From Anaerotruncus rubiinfantis (GTDB taxonomy: Bacteria; Bacillota; Clostridia; Oscillospirales; Ruminococcaceae), in contig NZ_FKLA01000009.1 in assembly GCF_900078395.1 (NCBI RefSeq), positions 634,614 to 698,613 on the forward strand: a DNA stretch of 64,000 bases, written 5' to 3'. Shown piece after piece: positions 58,416 through 64,000 of this stretch; positions within the stretch are counted from its first letter, which is position 1; each line of letters begins with the position of its first letter. The position numbers were made by a program, and so were the translations under genes. The notes below the pieces were generated by a model. The model did no database searches. It was not told where the DNA came from and saw nothing but the letters and a program-made list of their open reading frames with translations.

Positions 58416-59786
58416 TTAGCCGATCTGGATCTTGCCTTCGGGGAGGACTTCGCGACGGTTGTTTTTGGGCCGCATCGCAAGGGAAAGGAAGAAGGAAACC
58501 GGCCCAAGCCTGCCGATATACATCGAAAACAGCAGGAGCAGCTTTGGCAGCGTGCCCGCGACGCCGGATACGCCGGCCGAAAGTCCCACGGTCGCAAAGG
58601 CCGAAACGCTTTCAAACAGTGCGTCGACGCCGGAAATCGCGTGGGTGTCCTGCATGGTTGAGACGATGCAGCCGGAAGTGACCGTAACAGCCAGAATGCC
58701 GAGAATCATAACGGCCATCGATTTATAGACGGCCTGCCGCCCGACCCGGCGTCCAAAGATAACCGTATCCTCATCGCCGCGGATCACGCAGTAGACGGTC
58801 ATGAAAATAACCGCCACCGTGGTGCACTTGATGCCGCCGCCGGTCGAGCCGGGCGCGGCGCCGAAGAACATCAGCACCGAGGATAGGATTTTTGTGATGT
58901 CGTACATCCCGTCGATTGGCACGCTGTTAAAGCCCGCCGTACGGCAGGAAACCGAATGGAACCAGGATGCCCCCAGTTTCTGCCAGAAGCTGGGCAGCGC
59001 GCCGATGGTCGCGGGGTTGTTCCACTCGCAGAGAATGGTCATCAGCGTGCCGAGCACAAGCAAAATCCCGGTGACCGCAACAACGATCCGGGTGTGCAGG
59101 GTGAGCTTTTTTGTTCTGCCGTATTGAAGCAGGTCATGGATGACGATGAAGCCGATCCCGCCGAAGATGATGAGCATCCCGATGGTTCCAATGACCACCG
59201 GATTCCCATTGTAGTTGCAGAGGCTGATGAACGGCTCCTGCCGGCCAAGGATATCGAATCCGGCGTTGCAGAAGGCGGAGACGGAAAGGAAAATTGCGAT
59301 GAAAATACCGCGCGGGCCATATTCAGCGGTAAAAGTCGGCATGAGCAGCAGCGCTCCCGCCGTTTCCACGACCAGCGCGGTGAGGATGACAATCCGGATA
59401 AGCCCCTTGATGTCGTCCCCAAACGAAGCCACCGATTCTTCGGCCAGATGCATCCCGCGCAGGCCCAGTTTTTTGCCGATAAGCAGGTTGAAAAAGGTGG
59501 TGAAGGTCACGAGGCCGAGCCCGCCGATCTGGATCAGCATAAGGATTACGCACTGGCCGAACGGCGACCAGTGGGTATAGGTGTCGTAGATGATAAGTCC
59601 GGTCACACAGGTGGCGGAAGTCGCGGTAAAAAGGCAGTCCAGGAATGGCGTAACGATCCCTTCCCGGCTGGAAAGCGGGAGCATCAAAAGCAATGTCCCG
59701 ACCAGGATGACCGCGGCGAAGCTGGCCGCAATGATCCGCGCGGGGAATGCGAACAGCTTTTTCAGTTTTGGAGCACGACGGTCCAA
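58416..59786 (-). CDS. TrkH/KtrB family potassium transporter
   Basis: 456 residues and about ten membrane segments with four P-loop filter repeats: TSATCVTGL, SAFCNAGF, SCRTAGFNS and SAFATVGLS. It forms the K+-selective membrane channel of Ktr/Trk systems. The regulatory NAD-binding partner (KtrA/TrkA) is not in the window. The ATG 59786 start gives a short basic N-terminus before the first span. Confidence 0.92.
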   Translation of the reverse strand: MDRRAPKLKKLFAFPARIIAASFAAVILVGTLLLMLPLSSREGIVTPFLDCLFTATSATCVTGLIIYDTYTHWSPFGQCVILMLIQIGGLGLVTFTTFFNLLIGKKLGLRGMHLAEESVASFGDDIKGLIRIVILTALVVETAGALLLMPTFTAEYGPRGIFIAIFLSVSAFCNAGFDILGRQEPFISLCNYNGNPVVIGTIGMLIIFGGIGFIVIHDLLQYGRTKKLTLHTRIVVAVTGILLVLGTLMTILCEWNNPATIGALPSFWQKLGASWFHSVSCRTAGFNSVPIDGMYDITKILSSVLMFFGAAPGSTGGGIKCTTVAVIFMTVYCVIRGDEDTVIFGRRVGRQAVYKSMAVMILGILAVTVTSGCIVSTMQDTHAISGVDALFESVSAFATVGLSAGVSGVAGTLPKLLLLFSMYIGRLGPVSFFLSLAMRPKNNRREVLPEGKIQIG

Positions 59787-59827
59787 TGCAATCGCCTGTC
59801 TTTCATTGATGCGGTTTTACAAGATGG

Positions 59828-60250
59828 TCAGATGGTGTTTTTAACGCTTAAAAAGCGCTTTGCCTCCCGGATGAGGTTTTTGTCGTTTTTGAAGGTCACC
59901 ATGTCGTCGGCGTCTTCCAGCGGGCACCATCGGTATTCGCTGATCTCCTCCTCCTGACGGGTGACCGTGTCGTCGGCGCCGGGATGCCCCAGAAAGTACA
60001 CCACCTGCTTTTTTACATGGGGTTTGGGAAAATATTCGACACTCTGCCGGAACCCATCCAGCAGATCGACGTCCAGCCCGGTTTCTTCTTTGATTTCACG
60101 CAGGGCGGTCTGCAGCTCGTTTTCGCCCGCCTCGACATGGCCTTTTGGAAACGACCAGTGCCCGCCGCAGCGGTGTTTGATGAGCAGCAGTTCGATTTTA
60201 TCCTGTTTTTTGCGGTAGACAAGCGCTCCGCAGGATTTTTCACGGATCAT
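59828..60250 (-). CDS. NUDIX hydrolase, diadenosine tetraphosphatase-like
   Basis: 140 residues. The Nudix box GHVEAGENELQTALREIKEETGL (residues about 41-63) is complete, with REKSCGALVYR before it. Small NUDIX proteins of this shape cleave Ap4A or (d)NTPs. ATG 60250 is chosen for length; ATG 60277 (MKREDCC) is also possible. The frame extends to 60631 but without support. Confidence 0.88.
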   Translation of the reverse strand: MIREKSCGALVYRKKQDKIELLLIKHRCGGHWSFPKGHVEAGENELQTALREIKEETGLDVDLLDGFRQSVEYFPKPHVKKQVVYFLGHPGADDTVTRQEEEISEYRWCPLEDADDMVTFKNDKNLIREAKRFLSVKNTI

Positions 60251-60500
60251 AAAAATGCAACAGTCCTCTCTTTTCATGGCGCCGAATGCGCGCCATGCAG
60301 CTTTTGGGGCAGCGCCGGGCGTTCGGTTTTTTGCGTTGGCGCTGTTCCGGGCCTTCAGCCGGCACCGGAATATACAGTTATTAATATAACACGATCCGGG
60401 CTGATTTAAAAGTATAAATTTTCGATTCCCAAAAGCCGCAAAGAGAAAAGGGATACGCGCCGGCCCTTCCGGTGCGTATCCCTTGCTGTGGCAGATGCGG
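60251..60500. other. Spacer with terminator for the small coiled-coil gene
   Basis: A hairpin at 60450-60482 (GGGATACGCGCCGG, 5-base loop, CCGGTGCGTATCCC, one G-T pair) is followed on the minus strand by a T-rich stretch and ends the 60501-60689 gene. Nothing else is seen. Confidence 0.6.
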
Positions 60501-60689
60501 TCATTCGGTTTTATTTGCCGTTTCGGGCGGCTGACCGTCGGTCTCAAGGAAAATTTCTTCGGCGGCGGCCTGCGCGTCCTGAAACCGCCGTTCGAGCAGG
60601 TAGAGAATTTCGTATAGTTTCCGGATTTCACCCAGCGCGTCGGTGTAAGTATGAAACAATTGCAGGTACATTTTTTTGTAATCTGCCAT
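60501..60689 (-). CDS. 62-residue coiled-coil protein
   Basis: MADYKKMYLQLFHTYTDALGEIRKLYEILYLLERRFQDAQ: almost entirely helical with heptad-like leucines, then a polar acidic tail. No family recognised. AAAGGAG is 8 bases before ATG 60689. It is divergent from the XRE gene across a 44-bp palindrome, so it is probably the repressor's target. Confidence 0.65.
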   Translation of the reverse strand: MADYKKMYLQLFHTYTDALGEIRKLYEILYLLERRFQDAQAAAEEIFLETDGQPPETANKTE

Positions 60690-60720
60690 AATCTGACTCC
60701 TTTCTATATGGAAAACAATA

Positions 60721-60764
60721 TATATTATTTGTGATATCCTATATAGGATATCACAAATAATATA
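60721..60764. promoter_or_regulatory. 44-bp perfect palindrome, probable operator for a divergent XRE repressor
   Basis: Symmetric around 60742/60743 (core GATATCCTATATAGGATATC), perfect over 22 bp on each side, with TATAAT at its right edge (60761-60766) serving the rightward gene and a mirror TATATT to the left. A protein dimer or tetramer bound here would block both promoters. Confidence 0.75.
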
Positions 60765-60809
60765 ATAAATCAACTCCAATCGGTAAGATTATTAGGGGAG
60801 TTGATCTGA

Positions 60810-61046
60810 TTGAAATTCATCTATCGGGACAATTACATCAAAATGGGCCTGAAAATTTCCTATTACCGGAAGCTTACCGGTATGACTCAGCAGCAACTGG
60901 CCGCGAAACTCGACAAGGACACATCGTTTATCAGCCAGATTGAAGCGCCGAATGTCGCGCGGGCCATCACGATGGACTCGCTGTTTGACATCGCCACCGC
61001 GCTAGGCGTTCCAGCTCATAAACTTATCGACTTCGATGACGATTGA
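60810..61046 (+). CDS. Small XRE family regulator
   Basis: 78 residues: a short N-terminal strand (MKFIYRDNYIKMGLKI), then a Cro/CI helix-turn-helix (YYRKLTGMTQQQLAAKLDKDTSFISQIEAPN). The start is TTG 60810 with AGGGGAG at spacing 9; an ATG at 60843 is too far in. It probably represses itself and the coiled-coil gene through the palindrome. Confidence 0.82.
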   Translation: MKFIYRDNYIKMGLKISYYRKLTGMTQQQLAAKLDKDTSFISQIEAPNVARAITMDSLFDIATALGVPAHKLIDFDDD

Positions 61047-61071
61047 CAAAATCGTCCAGCCGAATTATACT
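61043..61071 (+). promoter_or_regulatory. Strong sigma-A promoter for tRNA-Arg
   Basis: TTGACA (61043-61048), 17 bases, TATACT (61066-61071). It overlaps the XRE stop codon. Confidence 0.8.
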
Positions 61072-61074
61072 ATT

Positions 61075-61105
61075 ATGGTGTCAGCGTGGGTTGACACCAT
61101 TTTTT
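61075..61105 (+). terminator. Hairpin with T6 between the tRNA promoter and the tRNA
   Basis: ATGGTGTCA (61075-61083), loop of 8, TGACACCAT (61092-61100), then T5-6. It can end the XRE transcript, but it also lies between the tRNA promoter's start point (about 61078) and the tRNA 5' end at 61106. Confidence 0.7.
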
Positions 61106-61182
61106 GCGCCCGTAGCTCAGTCGGATAGAGCGACCGCCTCCTAAGCGGTAGGTCGGAGGTTCGAATCCCCTCGGGCGCGCCA
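61106..61182 (+). tRNA. tRNA-Arg (CCT)
   Basis: 77 nt with encoded CCA. The acceptor GCGCCCG/CGGGCGC, D-arm GCTCAGTCGGATAGAGC, anticodon loop CTCCTAA (anticodon CCT at 61140-61142) and T-arm GGAGGTTCGAATCCCC are all perfect. Confidence 0.97.
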
Positions 61183-61186
61183 AATA

Positions 61187-61220
61187 AAAAGCCCGTCCGC
61201 CAATTGGCGGACGGGCTTTT
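61187..61220. terminator. Bidirectional terminator between tRNA-Arg and the glycosylase gene
   Basis: AAAAGCCCGTCCGCC, loop AATT, exact complement (15-bp stem), with T4 at the plus-strand end. Confidence 0.9.
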
Positions 61221-61226
61221 CGTTTA

Positions 61227-62057
61227 TCATTTTTGTACCGGCTGGCATTTGGGGCAGAAATAGACGTTTCCGCCGAGAAATGCTTTGCGCACGACCGGCG
61301 CGCCGCAGACTGGGCAGAACCCCGGATAATTTTTGGCGGACATTTTCGTATGATAGCAGCCCGGTTCACCAAACAGGCCGCGTTCGGTGTCGCGGCCGCC
61401 TGCTTCGGTCATCTCGCGCAGCACCTGCCGCACGCAGGAAAATAACCGGTCGCGGTCGGTTCTATCGAGCGCGCCGACATGGCTTTGCGGGTTGAGCCGC
61501 GCCGCGAACAGGATATCCTGTAAAACCCCGTTCCCAAGGCCCGGAATGCGCTGTTCGGCCGCGAGCAGCGCTTTGACGCTGAGGGTTGGCTTGGCCGCCT
61601 GCCAGATGCCCGCGAAGTAATCCGCGTCAAACGCTGCGGTGAGCGGGGAGGGTTTTTCCTTTGCGGCGAGATAATAAGGATTGTTGTTTTCCCCTTCGCG
61701 AAAAGCCCACAGGCCGCCGTACATCGAAACGGTGCCGTAAAAACCAAAGCCGTCTGAAAATTCGACCAGCAGCTGATGTTTGGCCGGACGGCGCTCACCG
61801 GGAGAAAGCATTCGCAGGTTGACCCCGTCGCCAAAGAGCAGCCGCATCTGCTCCAGGGCAAGCTCCACCTGTCCGGCCAGTGAAACCGCGCTGGTGACGG
61901 ATCTGCCTTCGAGCAGGGCGGGATAATCCGCCGGGTCGCCGTTAAAAAAAGCGAACCGGTGCGGCGAGGCGTTCGCCCAAACCCTGACGATGGTTTTGCC
62001 GGTAAAGGTCTGTGCGAGCTGCTTTGCCAGACGGCGGCTCTCCGGAATTTCAAGCAT
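61227..62057 (-). CDS. Fpg/Nei family DNA glycosylase-like protein lacking Pro2
   Basis: 276 residues. The family body is present, including GLGNGVLQDILFAARLNP (helix-two-turn-helix) and a C-terminal zinc finger (CPVCGAPVVRKAFLGGNVYFCPKC). The N-terminus reads MLEIPESRRL where Fpg/Nei proteins have MPELPEV: the catalytic Pro2 is Leu, although Glu3 is kept. Normal base-excision chemistry through the N-terminal proline is therefore not possible. GGAGGTGG directly precedes ATG 62057, so the start is well supported. Confidence 0.85.
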   Translation of the reverse strand: MLEIPESRRLAKQLAQTFTGKTIVRVWANASPHRFAFFNGDPADYPALLEGRSVTSAVSLAGQVELALEQMRLLFGDGVNLRMLSPGERRPAKHQLLVEFSDGFGFYGTVSMYGGLWAFREGENNNPYYLAAKEKPSPLTAAFDADYFAGIWQAAKPTLSVKALLAAEQRIPGLGNGVLQDILFAARLNPQSHVGALDRTDRDRLFSCVRQVLREMTEAGGRDTERGLFGEPGCYHTKMSAKNYPGFCPVCGAPVVRKAFLGGNVYFCPKCQPVQK

Positions 62058-62118
62058 GGTTCCCACCTCCATGAAAAATATATCACCATTTACCTGACAA
62101 CAGCCTGTCATATTTCCC

Positions 62119-62147
62119 ATGGTAGGGGAAAGCCGGAAGCTTGTCAA
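62119..62147 (-). promoter_or_regulatory. Sigma-A promoter for the glycosylase gene
   Basis: Minus strand: TTGACA (62147-62142), 17 bases, TACCAT (62124-62119), 60 bases ahead of ATG 62057. Two copies of TTTCCCATGG flank it. Confidence 0.6.
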
Positions 62148-62218
62148 GGCACTTTCCCATGGAGCGCCGCATAAAATGTCCAGGGAAAGATTGCCTTTGA
62201 AGGAGATATGGATTTTTT

Positions 62219-63286
62219 ATGATAACCATCAGCCTATGTATGATTGTAAAGAATGAGGAGGTGGTGCTTGGGCGGTGCCTGGAAAGCGTCGGGACGGCGG
62301 CAGATGAGATAATCGTCGTGGATACCGGCAGCACCGACCGGACCAGGGAGATTGCCAAAGCGCATGGCGCACGGATCTACGACTTCGAATGGATCGACGA
62401 TTTTGCCGCGGCGCGCAATTTCGCCTTTGAGAAGGCGGGCATGCAGTACTGCATGTGGCTTGATGCGGACGATTTGCTTCTCCCTGGTGACCGCGACGCG
62501 CTGCTTCGCCTCAAGCAAACCCTTGACCCTGCGGTGGATGTGGTGATGCTGCGTTACAATACCGCTTTTGGCCAGGACGGGGAACCGACCTTTTCCTATT
62601 ACCGGGAACGGATTTTGAAAAATCATGCGGACTTTCGTTGGGAAGGCGCGGTGCATGAGGCGATCGCTCCGCGCGGCAGGGTCGAATACGCTGAAATCGC
62701 GGTGACCCATAAAAAAGAGCGCGCGGGTGATCCGCTGCGCAACCTGCGCATCTACGAATCGATGCTTGCCAGGGGAAGATCGCTCGTCCCGCGTGAACGG
62801 TTCTACTACGCACGGGAGCTTTACTATAACGCCCGGTATGACGACGCGGTGCGGGAGCTGGAAGCCTTCCTCAGGCAGCCGGAGGGCTGGATCGAAAACC
62901 AGCTGGAGGCCTGCCGGTGTATCGCATGGTGCAAAAGCGCTCTGGGGGACGCGGACGGCGCGCTGCGGGCGCTGCTTGGCGCAATGGCTTACGCCGCGCC
63001 GCGCGCCGAACTCTGCTGCGAAATCGGCCGGTGCTTTTTCGAGCGGGGGGATTATCCCACAGCCGTCTTTTGGTATGAGCTCGCGCTCACGCGGGAACGG
63101 GACGACCGCACGGGCGGCTTTGTCAGCCCCGACTGTTACGGATACCTGCCGTGTATCCAGCTCTGCATCTGTTATGACCGTCTCGGGGACCGGGAAAAGG
63201 CAAAGGCGTATAACGAACGCGCTGGAAGCTATAAGCCGGATGACCCTTCGGTTCTTTATAACCGCGCCTACTTTGCAAAAAACTGA
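62219..63286 (+). CDS. Family 2 glycosyltransferase with TPR-like C-terminus (SunS-like)
   Basis: 355 residues. The GT-A domain has SLCMIVKNEE (start), EIIVVDTGSTDRTREIA, the DADD metal-binding motif (about 81-84, MWLDADDLLLP), and HKKERAGDPLRN. The C-terminal 150 residues are helical repeats (YYARELYYNARYDDAVRELEAFLRQ; CEIGRCFFERGDYPTAVFWYE). The same architecture is found in the sublancin S-glycosyltransferase SunS and related enzymes. Acceptor unknown; no peptide substrate gene lies next to it. Confidence 0.85.
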   Translation: MITISLCMIVKNEEVVLGRCLESVGTAADEIIVVDTGSTDRTREIAKAHGARIYDFEWIDDFAAARNFAFEKAGMQYCMWLDADDLLLPGDRDALLRLKQTLDPAVDVVMLRYNTAFGQDGEPTFSYYRERILKNHADFRWEGAVHEAIAPRGRVEYAEIAVTHKKERAGDPLRNLRIYESMLARGRSLVPRERFYYARELYYNARYDDAVRELEAFLRQPEGWIENQLEACRCIAWCKSALGDADGALRALLGAMAYAAPRAELCCEIGRCFFERGDYPTAVFWYELALTRERDDRTGGFVSPDCYGYLPCIQLCICYDRLGDREKAKAYNERAGSYKPDDPSVLYNRAYFAKN

Positions 63287-63297
63287 ACCGCGCCATC

Positions 63298-63338
63298 AGA
63301 AAAAGAGGCCGCTGCTTTTTGCAGCGGCCTCTTTTTCT
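63298..63338. terminator. Bidirectional terminator between converging genes
   Basis: AGAAAAAGAGGCCGCTGC, T5 loop, exact complement (18-bp stem). It serves both the glycosyltransferase gene and the leftward ABC ATPase gene, whose stop it touches. Confidence 0.9.
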
Positions 63339-64000
63339 ATTGCAGCACAAAATGTCCCGGCGAAATTTCCCGCAGGCAGCCGCCGTCCGGCGGCTGGCGG
63401 TCCGGCAGCGGCTTTATCGCGGAGCATCCGCAGGCGGACGCCGCGAGCAGCGCCATGGTGTAAGGGTGGCGCGGGTTGCCGCAGAGTTCGGCCGCGGGAG
63501 CCGCTTCGACCAGCCGTCCGCGCCAAAGTACGCCGATGCGGTCGCAGAGATGCCGCACCATCGAAAGGTCGTGCGAGATGAAAAGGCAGGCGAGTTTTCG
63601 TCTCCGGCGCAGTTCCATGAGCAGGTTTGCGATCTGCGCGGCCGCGGAAACATCGAGCGAGGCGACCGGCTCATCCGCCACGAGCAGCAGTGGATCGCAG
63701 GCCAGGGCCCGCGCGATGCAGACCCGTTGCTGCTGTCCTCCGGAAAGCTCGCCAGGATAGCGGGCAAGAAATCCCTCATCCAGCCCCACCTGCATGAGCA
63801 GGCCCGAAACCCGCGCGCGCAAGGCCGCGCCGGACGCGGCCTTTGCAATGCGCAGCGGTTCCGCAACGATCTCGAATACAGGCATGCGCGGATTCATTGC
63901 GGCGGCAGGGTCCTGGAAGATCATTCCGGCGGCCTGCCGCAGCCTTTTTTGGTCCGCGGCTGAGACCACAGGATGCCCCTGAAAGAGAAGCTCTCCCGCG
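63337..64000 (-). CDS. Oligopeptide/dipeptide ABC transporter ATPase, C-terminal part (5' cut)
   Basis: The frame is open to the window end; a GTG at 63969 is internal, since the reading continues upstream as GELLFQGHPVVSAADQ. Q-loop FQDP, signature LSGGQQQRV, Walker B LLLVADEPVASLD and switch His FISHDLS are present, and the C-terminal RHPYTMALLAAS block marks the Dpp/Opp (OppD/OppF) type. The Walker A lies outside the window. Confidence 0.9.
   Translation of the reverse strand, partial: AGELLFQGHPVVSAADQKRLRQAAGMIFQDPAAAMNPRMPVFEIVAEPLRIAKAASGAALRARVSGLLMQVGLDEGFLARYPGELSGGQQQRVCIARALACDPLLLVADEPVASLDVSAAAQIANLLMELRRRRKLACLFISHDLSMVRHLCDRIGVLWRGRLVEAAPAAELCGNPRHPYTMALLAASACGCSAIKPLPDRQPPDGGCLREISPGHFVLQ

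Overview
The window looks like chromosome of a fairly GC-rich, low-GC-phylum Gram-positive anaerobe (class Clostridia, probably Oscillospiraceae/Ruminococcaceae-like). The reasons are strong AGGAGG-type ribosome sites, sigma-A promoters, a TcdR/UviA-type sigma factor with a UviB/BhlA holin, DctP lipoproteins with Gram-positive style signal peptides, DegV, an ECF sigma/DUF4367-type anti-sigma pair, and a PBSX-type contractile-tail gene cluster. Genus cannot be fixed from the sequence alone.

1-21.3 kb: a sugar-acid catabolism locus. A rightward operon (2-7704) holds an SDR dehydrogenase (cut by the window edge), an RraA-family protein, a split UxaA-type dehydratase, a TRAP transporter (P, Q, M), a D-2-hydroxyacid dehydrogenase and a mannonate-dehydratase-like protein. 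A leftward operon (17063 to 8145) holds an Asp/Glu-racemase-like protein, an FGGY kinase, a class II FBP-type aldolase, a second TRAP transporter (P, Q, M), an L-fucose/arabinose isomerase-like protein, a ureidoglycolate-lyase-like protein and a DeoR repressor. A third unit (19305 to 17418) encodes an OtnK-like 3-oxo-tetronate kinase and an OtnC-like class II aldolase, divergent from a PrpR-type activator whose AAA+ domain is degenerate.

21.3-36.9 kb: an accessory island. It carries a 1814-residue Rhs/YD-repeat toxin-like protein, a 4-TM candidate immunity protein, a displaced Rhs-core fragment, a ricin-lectin protein, a UviB-like holin, a UviA/TcdR-like sigma factor, and an ECF sigma with its anti-sigma. 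It also carries a second UviA-like sigma, a C39-type peptidase, an XRE regulator, a small sigma-region-4 protein whose ribosome site sits in a perfect hairpin, and an excisionase plus tyrosine integrase beside initiator tRNA-fMet. Four leftward units (sigma-holin, lectin, Rhs, C39 peptidase) share a promoter-like box, TTTACA-N16/17-CTCTWT, suggesting one dedicated toxin regulon with holin-assisted release.

37-42.8 kb: housekeeping. A pgk-tpiA-gpmI glycolytic operon, a small acidic membrane protein, a DegV protein and trmL, all leftward.

43-55.3 kb: a compact contractile phage-like cluster wedged between trmL and rpsT. It has terminase, portal, XkdF-like protease, capsid, connectors, sheath, tube, chaperone and baseplate genes, but no visible tape measure, integrase, replication or lysis gene. 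Its baseplate-J gene appears frameshifted. Two of its spacers contain large multi-branched palindromes.

55.4-64 kb: rpsT, two overlapping small membrane-protein genes, a pyridoxamine-kinase-like gene, a TrkH potassium transporter, a NUDIX hydrolase, and an XRE repressor next to a 44-bp perfect palindrome. These are followed by tRNA-Arg(CCT), an Fpg/Nei-like glycosylase lacking the usual Pro2, a SunS-like glycosyltransferase and an oligopeptide ABC ATPase cut by the window edge.
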